This document shows, one piece after another, positions 52,597-60,913 of a stretch of 64,000 nt of DNA (positions within the stretch are counted from its first letter, which is position 1; each line of letters opens with the position of its first letter). Below the pieces are notes generated by a model. That model was not told where the DNA came from and searched no databases. It worked only from the letters and a program-made list of their open reading frames with translations. Source of the stretch: Actinacidiphila cocklensis (GTDB taxonomy: Bacteria; Actinomycetota; Actinomycetes; Streptomycetales; Streptomycetaceae); the NCBI RefSeq assembly GCF_907177275.1, contig NZ_CAJSLV010000043.1, positions 124,001 to 188,000 on the forward strand, in the 5' to 3' direction. A program made the position numbers and the translations under genes.

Positions 52597-55500
52597 TTCC
52601 GTTCCTCGAAACCCGGGTTGTTCTCCCAGGGGCCCGAGGGCCTCCCGCCGGAGTAGGGGCGCGCCCGGTAGATGTACCTGGCCTCGACCTCCCCCACGTA
52701 GGCGATCTCCTTCTCGGCGGAGAAGACGGAGGCCTTGATGCCGAGCGAGGCGTTGACGTCGACGCCGGGTACCGGCGAATGGATCTCGTACATCCAGCCG
52801 CTCCAGATGTTGCGCTGACTGCTGAGGGTGAATCCGGCGGACGCCCCCTCGCGCAGCGAGGTGCTCACCACGTTGGCAGGCTTCTTCCACCAGACGTAGT
52901 CCTTGAGCGTCGCTTTGCCGGGCCTGGCCTTGAAGCCCTCGTTGAAGACGTGCTGCGGGCCGCGGTCCTTGCCGTACTCTCCACGGTAGACCTTCTTCGG
53001 CGTGCGGGTCTTGATGGTCTTGCCGGGCACCCCGGTGTCGATGTCGCTGGGCGAGGCCGCCTTGTTCATCGACGGGTCGCGTTCCCAGTCGTCGTGGGTG
53101 GGCAGGCTGCCGTCGCCGGAGGCCTCGGCCGCCGCCTTGCTCCCGGCGGTCGGCGCCTTGGACTTGGCGCCGTCCTTCTCCGCCTTCTTCGCTCCGGCCG
53201 CGGCGGACTCCTCCTCGGCGGCGCTCTCCTCGGCCGCCTTGGCCTCCGCGCCCTCCGACGCCCATCCGCCGAGGCCGGCAGTGCCGATCCAGGTGAAGAT
53301 CTGGCCGGTCTTGTAGGAGTCGGTGTCCTTGAAGTCGCCGTTGAAGACGTCGTTGCAGTAGTCGGCGGCCGCGCTCCAGACGGCCCCGATGTAGCAGTCG
53401 GGGTTGATGCCCTCGGCGACGGTGTTGGTCGCGCCCTTGAAGAAGTTGCCGACCTTTCCGAGGAACGAGGTGTGGTGGTGCCCCGAGCCGCCACCGGAGT
53501 GGGCAGAGTCCGAGCCGCCGCCACCGCCACCGCCGCCACCGCCACCACCGCCACCGCCGTGGTGGCCGCCACCGCCGCCGCCACCGTTGTGGCCGCCGCC
53601 GGAGTTGCAGTCGATGACGCAGACGTTCATCGTCGGGTCGTTGTACCAGTCGTCGTATCCGCTGGGGTCGGAGCCGTTGACGGGGTTGTCGGCGGCGTAG
53701 GTGTAACCGCCCATCTGGTTGGGGTCGCCGGCCTGGAAGAGCGGGTCGGGTGTCAGGAAGCGTCCGAGGACGGGGTCGTAGTCGCGGGCGCCGAGCAGGT
53801 CGAGGCCGGTGGCGGCGTCGGTGGGCAGGCCCAGGAAGCCGCGGTTCTCGTCCGGTGCGACCCACGAACCGGGCCTGGTGCCGCGGAGGTTGCCGTAGGG
53901 GTCGTAGTAGCGGCGCGTGACGGCCAGCGTTCCGGCGTCGACGGCAGTGGTGGCGGTGCCCTGAAGGCCGCCGACCTGGTAGGTGACGCTGCCGCTGCTG
54001 GAGCGGGTGACGGTGGTGCCGTCGGGCCCGGTGTAGTTGCGCAGGCCGGTGAAGGTCTTGGCGGCTACGTTGAGCGTGATCTGCTCGGCGCCACCGAACA
54101 GGTAGAGGATCCGGGTCGTCGATGTGCCGTCGGTGGACGCCGTCTGCTCCAGCAGGGTGCCGTCAGCGTCGTAGAGGTACGAACTGCTGGTGGTGTGGGT
54201 GCCGTTGCCGGTGGAGACGGTGGCGGTGCGGCCCTCGGCGTCGTAGGCGAAGGTCTGCGTCTGCCCGGCCGGGATCGCGCCGGTGGCGGCGTCGGTCCAC
54301 GTCTGTCCCGCGCTGCCGCAGGTGGCCAGCGTCAGCTGGGTCGCGTTGGTGGCGCTGGCCGCCGGGTCGGTCAGGCACAGTGTCGGGGCGGCGGCGCTGA
54401 CCAGCGTGCCCGTGGTGGTGCGCTTCCACTTCTGGGTCGTGTCGGCGCTGCACGTGTCGATGACGATCTTGGAGCCGGCGGTGACGGCGTTGCCGGTGGT
54501 GTCCAGGCACAGGCCCTGCACCCGCACGGTGTTGTCGCTGCCCAGCGACCACTTCTGGCCGGCGGAGGTACCGCAGGTGTTGATCTGCACCTTGGCGCCC
54601 GCGGTGGTGGACGACGACGCGTCCTCGACGCACTTGGTGCCGCCGCCGCTGAGGGTGAAGGCGGTGACCAGCGGACCGGTGGAGGTGACCTTGCGGCTGG
54701 TGGTGTCGCCTGCGTCGACGTTGCCGCGCGTGGGGTCGGTGTACGCCGGCGTCGACGTGGCGCTGCCGGTGGCCGGGTTGGCCGTGGTGGTGGCCTGCGC
54801 CTCGTCCGGTCGGGCCGCGGCGGTGGTGCCGTTCGTGCCGGTGTACGCGGTGGTCTGCGTCGTGTCGTTGAGGGCGTTGCCGGTCGCGTCGTGGCCGACC
54901 ATGCCGGTGCGGTCGCCCAGCAGGTCGTAGGTGTAGGTCTGCCAGTACGGTGCCGGGCCGCCGACGGTCGTGGTCCTGACCGGGGCGGTGCCGGTGGTCT
55001 GCACCGAGGCGTTCAGGCAGCCGCCGACCACGCCGGGCGGGACGGTGCCGGGATCGGTGATGCCCCCGGTGTCGGTCCACGCGGCGGTCAGCCGCTGGAA
55101 GGAGTCGTAGCTGAAGCACTGCGTGTCGTGCGTGGTGTTGTTCTGCAGGTCGTCGATCGCGGTGAGCTGGCCGGACTGGTCGTAGCGGTAGTTCACCACG
55201 TCCAGGGCCGTGCTGGACGTCTGCAGCATGCTGGAGGTCTGGACGGTGCGCCCGGTGGTGGCGTCGTACTGGGCGAAGGTCGCCAGTTCCTTGCCGGTGG
55301 GCCCGTAGTTGGCCTGCTGGACCCTTCCGAACGGGTCGTGGACGGTGGTGTCGAGGTAGGAGGGGGTGTTGGAGTTGTTGATGAAGCCGCCGAAGGAGTC
55401 GAGGTTGCCCTGCTGGGTGTAGCCGAAGTCCACGTCCTCAGCGGGCAGTTTGCCGTCGGCCTCGTAGTGGGTGGATGACAGCAGGCCGGCGGTGGGCGTG

Positions 55501-58500
55501 TACGTGCTCGTGGTGGTGTAGGTGACCGAGCCGCCGGCGGGCGGGGCGGTCTGGCCCGCGGCGGCGAATCCGTCCGCGGCCGGCAGCGTCAGCGACGAAC
55601 CCAGCGGCTGGTAGGCGGTGTTGTAGCCGGTGACCGCCTCGGTGTACGCCTTGCTGCCCGTGCCGGTGGCGCCGTTCACGTAGCGGGTGGAGGACGTCGG
55701 GTAGCCCTTGGCCAGGGTGTCGTAGACCCGCGAGGCCAGCTCCTTGGCGGGGTCGGGCGTCGCCGACCAGGCGCTGCCGTACTCGGCGGTGACCCGGTTG
55801 TCCCAGTCGTAGGCGTAGGACAGCACCTGGCCGCGCGAGTCGGTCATCTGCAGCAGGTTGCCGGCGGTGTCGTACGCGTCGAAGGTGCTGGTGCCGGTGT
55901 TCGGGTCGCTCTGGTGGGTGAGCCTTCCCAGCAGGTCGTAGCCGTAGGACCAGGTGTTGCCTGCGGTGTCCTTCACCGAGGCGACCTGGCCCGAGGGCCA
56001 GTAGGTGTACCGCGTGGTGGCGTCGGCGGTACTCGCCTGCCCGGCGGAGCCGGACGACCAGGCAACGGTACCGGCGGCGGTGTACACCGCCAGGTCGGCG
56101 TCGTTCCGGACCTGCAGCACGCTGCCGGTGCCGCCGGTGCCCGACGACCACAGGACGACCTGCTTGGTGTCGTAGACCACCAGGTTGCCGTCGCTCGTGA
56201 AGGTCGCCCAGGCGCCCGGGTGGCCCGAGGTGTTGGACGACCACAGTGTCTTGCCGGTGGCCAGACCCGACAGCACCAGGTTGCCGTCGGCCTGCATCGC
56301 CAGCCGCACGCTGGCGGAGGTCAGCGAGGTGCCCGACGGGACGGTCTGGCCCTTCGACAGCTGCACCGTCGTGCCGGTGTTCTCCACCACGCTGCTCGTG
56401 GTCTGCCCGAGCGCGTTGGTGAACGTCGCGGTGGAACGGCCGCCGGCCGGACCGGTGCTGTCGGTCTCGTCGGCGCCCGGGTACGCGGTGGAGGTGTGCC
56501 ACTGCTGCTGCCCCTGGTGCCACACCGTGGTGGTGAGCGCGCGGCCCAGGCCGTCGTAGTCGTTCGTGGTCTCGGCGGGCACCTCGTTCTCGTTGGCCGC
56601 GAACAGCGTGGTGCCGGGCAACGAGGTCGGTTCGGAGTACGGCGCGTAACTCGCGGTCGGCCAGCCGTGCGAGTCGTAGAAGGTGTCGGTGACAACGCGA
56701 CCGGAGTTGCTGTCGGAGTCGGCGGTGGTCTGGGTCTGCCGCGCCTGCAGCATGCCGTCGTAGAGGGTGATCGAGGAGGCGTATGTGCCGTCCTCGCGCA
56801 GCGTCCTCGTGGTCACCGCGGACGGCGCCCCGGGCGAGGTGATCGTGTCGCCCGGCGCGGGGACCGCACCGGGGTTGACGGCGTAGGAGAACGTCAGGCT
56901 GGCGCTCTGCGACTTCGCGCGGCCGGGCAGCCACACCGCGGTCCGCCGGCCGAGCGCGTCGTAGGCGATGTCGGTGACGCGGTTGTTGGCGTCGACGTCC
57001 TCGGTCGGCAGGCCCCGCAGCGGGTCCAGCGCGGAGGTGTCCTTCCACTGCTTGGGGTTGACCGTGGTGATCCCGACGGGGTTGGTGTTGCCGCCGGCGG
57101 AACTCCACGACGGGCTGTAGTCGGTGTGGGTCTGCTGCCCGGTGATGTCGTAGGAGTCCACGACCCGGCCGGCTCCGTCGTAGGCCATCGACGTGCTGGT
57201 CTGCCAGTTCTCGGTGGTGCCGGTGTAGCCGGTGGCGACCCGTACGGCGGAGACCTGCCCGAGAGCGGCGCGACCGCTCTGGCCGAGCTGGCCGAAGGTG
57301 CCGAGGTTGCCGGGCGTCCCGTCGCCGTCGTAGTAGACCCTGCGGTCCGACAGCAGGGTGGACGCCGTCGGCGCGGCGCAGGGGCCGGAGACCACCGTGG
57401 TCTGGTCGGCGTAGTCGAGCATCATGGTGTTCGACGCCCCCGGCGCGGCGTACGAGGTGCTGGTGCACTTCTCCTGCGCGGGTACCGCCATGTCGCCGTG
57501 CGCGTCCACCGTCGAGACCCGGCCCTGGGCGTCGTAGGCGGCGTCGGTCTGCGTGTGGCGCCAACTGCCGTCGGACAGCAGGTCGTAATCGCTGGTCCGG
57601 ACGGACCTGGCCCGGTAGGAGGCCAGATCCGGCAGGGTGTGGAGGGCCGGCCTGGTCTCTCCGGGGTTGTCCTCCTGCGTCCAGTCCGTCCACGGCTCCT
57701 GCGCCGCGGTCTCGGTGGTGGTCGAGGTGAAGGGGCCGTTGACGGTCTCGGCGACGATGCGGCCGCCGGCCGCGGACCAGGTGTCGGTCTCCAGCACGGC
57801 GCCGGCCAGGTTGTCGGCGTCGGTGACCGTCTCGACCGTGTCACCGCCGACGTTCGCCGTGACCACGACCGAGCGGCGGGTGCCGTCGGCCTTGTAGTCC
57901 CCATCCATGCCCTGCAAATACGTGGTGGTCGTCTGGGTGACCGGTTCCGGCGCCTGGCCGTTCTGCACGGTGACGGTGCGGAAGCCCCGGAAGTCGTCCC
58001 ACGTGCGGTACTGGTCGTCGGTAAGTGCCGAGTCGTCGCGGTGCCAGGCAGGCCCGCTGTAGGAGTACGTCGCGACCTGCGCCTCGGAGCCGGCCGGGAG
58101 TTTCTGCGCGTCCGGCCGGTACTGGGAGGCGATCGTCAGGTCGGAGGTGGTGACCTGGTGCACGGTGACCTTGTTGAACCAGTCGGCGATCGGCTTGGAC
58201 GCGCCGGGAACCGTCCAGTACATCGGATAGCAGGAGTTGGTGTTGTCCGCGGCCGCCGCGGCGTTCAGCGTCAGGCCCGCGCACGGCGTCTGGTTGTACT
58301 GGACGGTGACGCCCTCGCCGGTCTCCGTCTGGAGGGAGGAGATCCTGGGGTGGTACAGCGGCGGTGCGGACGGCGAGGAGTCGTCGACCCGGTTGTCGAT
58401 CTCGGTGCCGGTGAACGACACCTGGTTCACGGCGATGTCGCTGTTGCCGTTGCCGTAGGTGTCCTTGCCGGTGTGCCGGATGGACTGCAGCCACATCACG

Positions 58501-60653
58501 GCCTGCAGCGAGCCGGCGTCCTTGGGGTCGACGGTGGTGCCGGTGACCGGGTCGACGGTGCCGCCGGCGTCGGAGTAGACCTGTCCGAGCTGGTAGCTGT
58601 CGACAGGCAGGAGCTTGTCGGTGCCGCTGTCCTTGACGTGGACCTCGGTGGTGATGGAGTCCAGCCGCGCGGTGGAGAAGAACGTCGGCGCGACGGTCAC
58701 GCACACCCCCGCCGGCACGGTGGTCGAGCCGGTCGGCAGGTGCGTGCTGTCGGTGGAGTCGCAGTGCAGGTCCCACGGCACGTCCGGCCAGTGGGGCGCG
58801 GTGGAGTCGTCGAGGTTGCCGGCCGAGCAGTCGGTGAACGTGGAGGTGGTCTGGCAGCGCTGCTGGGTCGCGAAGTCCACCTGCGCCGCGGGCGTGCGGC
58901 CGGCCTTCTCGTCGGCGAGGGTGTAGCCGTAGGAGATCGAGGTGAGATGGCCGCCGCGGGTGTACGACACCAAGGTGCCGTCGGAGCCGGTCGCCGCCTG
59001 CCCGCCGCCCAGGTCGTAGTAGTTCTTCTCGGTGCCGTAGTCGTAGCGCTGCACGAAACCGCCCGGCGAGACGACGAAGTCCAGGTTCCAGCGCCAGCCC
59101 TCGGGCTTGTCGCAGCGGGACGCCTTCCCCTTGGCCGAGTCGTAGCACGGGTCGCCGGACACCGGGTGCAGGACCGGCACGCCCCACGCGGAGTCGGTGG
59201 AGGAGTCCGAGGGCGCGGCCGGCTCGGTCGCCGACGTACCGGCGCCGCTCGGCGCGTGCTCGGCGCCGAAGTACGCGGCGGTGCCGTCCCGGGTCAGCAC
59301 GCGGAAGTAGGTGCCGTCCTGCAGGCCGTTGGCCGCACCCGACAGCTCCTGCACCACGGTGCCGTCGTCGCCCTGGAGCTTCCACGCCCGGATCTCGCCG
59401 GTCACCGACGAGTCGACGGCGGTGGGCACCAGCGTCCCCGAGTGCGAGCCGAACGACAGGGCCGCGTTGACCCCGCCCCAGCACTCGTCGCCCGACTTCT
59501 TGAGGATCTTCTTGCCGTCGGAGTCCAGCAGCGTCCCGCAGCCGCGGTAGGACCGCTCGACGAACCCGGGCTGGTAGGACCAGCCGTCACCGATCCACGA
59601 CGACTGCGAGTTGCGCGCGGAGGTCTCGCCGTCCTGCGACTGCGAGTCGTAGTCCAGGCTCACGTCCGGCCCGTCCCCGCCCACCGCGGAGGGCACGTCG
59701 ACCGGGTACGAATAGGTGAACGAGCCGGTGGCAGAGGTCTGCCACGCTCCCGACTGGGTCAGCGACGTGGCCGTGTAGTCGCCCTGCGAGCCCGAGCTGC
59801 CCGACGTGACCTCCAAGGCCACCCCGGCCGTGGCGGACAGAGCGGAGGTGTTCGCGGGCGCGGCCTTCCCGGCCGGCGCGGAGTCGGTGGCGGTGGCTGC
59901 CGTACCGCCGGTGGCCGGCGCGGTCGCGCCCAGGTCCACGGTGGCCGTCAGCTGCCGGGCGCCGACGCGGTTGCCGAACGCCAGCGGTGTCTGCTTCTGG
60001 CAAGCGGTCAGTTCCGGGGTCGACAGGGCGCACGCCGGCAACTGGACCAGGCGCAGCCGCGAGCCGTAGCCGCCGCCGTACGCCTTGGCCAACGCGGAGT
60101 AGTCGACGACGACCTGCACCCGGGGCGAGCCGCCCGCCGCGCCGGACGCGGCCTTCGGGGTGACGCCGATCAGCATGCCGTTCGCACCGGCCCGCAGGGT
60201 CTGCGCGTGGGAGGCGACCTGGACCGTGACTGAGGGGGCGCCGGCCGTGGCCGCCGTCTTCCCGCCTGCCGTCCTCCCCGCCGCAGCGGGTGCCACCCAC
60301 ACCGGAAGGCCCGCGGCCTTGACCGGTCCGGCGGCGGTCTGCCGGGACAGGTCGAGGGTGGCGCTGCCGGCCGCCGGCCACGCCGGAGTGCGGGCCTGGT
60401 AACTGCGCGGTGCGGTGCGGCCCTTGACGGCCGCGGGCGTCCCCGCGGTCAGCGGATGGCCGCCGACGGCCGGAGTCGCGGGCAGCGCCTTGGGATTCCA
60501 CACCGTGCCGGTGAACCGGTACGGGCCGACCGTCGAAGCAGCCGCCGCCGGGACCAGGAGGGCGAGCGCCCCTGCCAGTGCGACGCCCACGGTCAGTGAT
60601 CTGGTGCGGAATCCCCACCGCACACGGGCATGCCGACGACGCACGTCGTTCAC
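52593..60653 (-). CDS. secreted RHS polymorphic toxin with C-terminal ADP-ribosyltransferase domain
   Basis: 2,686 residues. GTG 60653 has a GGGGGG run five bases upstream. The signal peptide is at 1-40 (SLTVGVALAGALALLVPAAA). An SpvB/TcaC-like N-terminal shell (about 280-500) leads to RHS/YD repeats (about 1150-2330) with the core ending PVLGRFLTPDPLFQAGDPNQ, then YTYAADNPVNGSDPSGYDD. Within the shell are a bulb-lectin-like domain (about 1430-1535; MQADGNLVLSG, TSDGNLVVYD) and a ricin-B-like domain (about 2005-2130; GQKWSLGSDN, TTQKWKRT). After a Gly/His-rich hinge (about 2350-2385) and a pre-toxin region comes the toxin: Arg2557 (VYRGEYG), Ser2597-Thr-Ser (NVVSTSL) and Glu2647-x-Glu2649 (AEKEIAYVGEV), the R-S-E signature of scabin/pierisin-like ADP-ribosyltransferases. 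Its stop overlaps the putative immunity gene. Confidence 0.9.
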   Translation of the reverse strand: MNDVRRRHARVRWGFRTRSLTVGVALAGALALLVPAAAASTVGPYRFTGTVWNPKALPATPAVGGHPLTAGTPAAVKGRTAPRSYQARTPAWPAAGSATLDLSRQTAAGPVKAAGLPVWVAPAAAGRTAGGKTAATAGAPSVTVQVASHAQTLRAGANGMLIGVTPKAASGAAGGSPRVQVVVDYSALAKAYGGGYGSRLRLVQLPACALSTPELTACQKQTPLAFGNRVGARQLTATVDLGATAPATGGTAATATDSAPAGKAAPANTSALSATAGVALEVTSGSSGSQGDYTATSLTQSGAWQTSATGSFTYSYPVDVPSAVGGDGPDVSLDYDSQSQDGETSARNSQSSWIGDGWSYQPGFVERSYRGCGTLLDSDGKKILKKSGDECWGGVNAALSFGSHSGTLVPTAVDSSVTGEIRAWKLQGDDGTVVQELSGAANGLQDGTYFRVLTRDGTAAYFGAEHAPSGAGTSATEPAAPSDSSTDSAWGVPVLHPVSGDPCYDSAKGKASRCDKPEGWRWNLDFVVSPGGFVQRYDYGTEKNYYDLGGGQAATGSDGTLVSYTRGGHLTSISYGYTLADEKAGRTPAAQVDFATQQRCQTTSTFTDCSAGNLDDSTAPHWPDVPWDLHCDSTDSTHLPTGSTTVPAGVCVTVAPTFFSTARLDSITTEVHVKDSGTDKLLPVDSYQLGQVYSDAGGTVDPVTGTTVDPKDAGSLQAVMWLQSIRHTGKDTYGNGNSDIAVNQVSFTGTEIDNRVDDSSPSAPPLYHPRISSLQTETGEGVTVQYNQTPCAGLTLNAAAAADNTNSCYPMYWTVPGASKPIADWFNKVTVHQVTTSDLTIASQYRPDAQKLPAGSEAQVATYSYSGPAWHRDDSALTDDQYRTWDDFRGFRTVTVQNGQAPEPVTQTTTTYLQGMDGDYKADGTRRSVVVTANVGGDTVETVTDADNLAGAVLETDTWSAAGGRIVAETVNGPFTSTTTETAAQEPWTDWTQEDNPGETRPALHTLPDLASYRARSVRTSDYDLLSDGSWRHTQTDAAYDAQGRVSTVDAHGDMAVPAQEKCTSTSYAAPGASNTMMLDYADQTTVVSGPCAAPTASTLLSDRRVYYDGDGTPGNLGTFGQLGQSGRAALGQVSAVRVATGYTGTTENWQTSTSMAYDGAGRVVDSYDITGQQTHTDYSPSWSSAGGNTNPVGITTVNPKQWKDTSALDPLRGLPTEDVDANNRVTDIAYDALGRRTAVWLPGRAKSQSASLTFSYAVNPGAVPAPGDTITSPGAPSAVTTRTLREDGTYASSITLYDGMLQARQTQTTADSDSNSGRVVTDTFYDSHGWPTASYAPYSEPTSLPGTTLFAANENEVPAETTNDYDGLGRALTTTVWHQGQQQWHTSTAYPGADETDSTGPAGGRSTATFTNALGQTTSSVVENTGTTVQLSKGQTVPSGTSLTSASVRLAMQADGNLVLSGLATGKTLWSSNTSGHPGAWATFTSDGNLVVYDTKQVVLWSSGTGGTGSVLQVRNDADLAVYTAAGTVAWSSGSAGQASTADATTRYTYWPSGQVASVKDTAGNTWSYGYDLLGRLTHQSDPNTGTSTFDAYDTAGNLLQMTDSRGQVLSYAYDWDNRVTAEYGSAWSATPDPAKELASRVYDTLAKGYPTSSTRYVNGATGTGSKAYTEAVTGYNTAYQPLGSSLTLPAADGFAAAGQTAPPAGGSVTYTTTSTYTPTAGLLSSTHYEADGKLPAEDVDFGYTQQGNLDSFGGFINNSNTPSYLDTTVHDPFGRVQQANYGPTGKELATFAQYDATTGRTVQTSSMLQTSSTALDVVNYRYDQSGQLTAIDDLQNNTTHDTQCFSYDSFQRLTAAWTDTGGITDPGTVPPGVVGGCLNASVQTTGTAPVRTTTVGGPAPYWQTYTYDLLGDRTGMVGHDATGNALNDTTQTTAYTGTNGTTAAARPDEAQATTTANPATGSATSTPAYTDPTRGNVDAGDTTSRKVTSTGPLVTAFTLSGGGTKCVEDASSSTTAGAKVQINTCGTSAGQKWSLGSDNTVRVQGLCLDTTGNAVTAGSKIVIDTCSADTTQKWKRTTTGTLVSAAAPTLCLTDPAASATNATQLTLATCGSAGQTWTDAATGAIPAGQTQTFAYDAEGRTATVSTGNGTHTTSSSYLYDADGTLLEQTASTDGTSTTRILYLFGGAEQITLNVAAKTFTGLRNYTGPDGTTVTRSSSGSVTYQVGGLQGTATTAVDAGTLAVTRRYYDPYGNLRGTRPGSWVAPDENRGFLGLPTDAATGLDLLGARDYDPVLGRFLTPDPLFQAGDPNQMGGYTYAADNPVNGSDPSGYDDWYNDPTMNVCVIDCNSGGGHNGGGGGGGHHGGGGGGGGGGGGGGGSDSAHSGGGSGHHHTSFLGKVGNFFKGATNTVAEGINPDCYIGAVWSAAADYCNDVFNGDFKDTDSYKTGQIFTWIGTAGLGGWASEGAEAKAAEESAAEEESAAAGAKKAEKDGAKSKAPTAGSKAAAEASGDGSLPTHDDWERDPSMNKAASPSDIDTGVPGKTIKTRTPKKVYRGEYGKDRGPQHVFNEGFKARPGKATLKDYVWWKKPANVVSTSLREGASAGFTLSSQRNIWSGWMYEIHSPVPGVDVNASLGIKASVFSAEKEIAYVGEVEARYIYRARPYSGGRPSGPWENNPGFEERK
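53515..53603 (-). repeat. glycine-codon repeat tract (hinge of the RHS toxin)
   Basis: Low-complexity CCGCCACCG-type repeats on the plus strand encode a Gly-rich, His-containing hinge between the RHS core and the toxin part. Such tracts are recombination-prone and are a plausible exchange point for toxin cassettes. Confidence 0.8.
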
Positions 60654-60913
60654 GTCAACCCCCCGGTAAACGCCACCCCCATGGTGGACGACCGGAGGCT
60701 ATTGATGATCGTCACGGAACTCAATACCCTGTGCCGTCACCCGGGTTGGGATCTTCCCCAGCGCGTTCCCGGCACGGCCCGCACCTGCGCGCGCATGCCC
60801 GCAGAAAGCGGGGCGACGTGGACCGGCAAGCGAACTCGGGTGGCTTCAGGGGCGGTTCACTGTGTCAGAGATCACTCGCCGCGGAGTGCCGCGGTGAGGA
60901 GGGGGTTAGTTCC
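60654..60913. promoter_or_regulatory. divergent promoter region of the two large secreted-protein genes
   Basis: 260 bases without a gene separate the starts of the RHS toxin (minus) and the FG-GAP/DNRLRE-type protein (plus). It must carry both promoters. An AT-richer patch lies at 60702-60732 (GCTATTGATGATCGTC). I cannot define operator sites. Confidence 0.6.

Noticed and set aside
52597..53865. Upstream extension of the immunity frame inside the RHS gene (578 codons in total)
   Set aside because: The part overlapping the RHS gene is Arg-rich shadow sequence; only the part after the GTGA overlap is protein-like.
55914..60233. 1439-codon plus-strand open frame opposite the RHS gene
   Set aside because: It is an antisense shadow caused by high GC at third positions; the RHS frame has signal peptide, motifs and a valid start.
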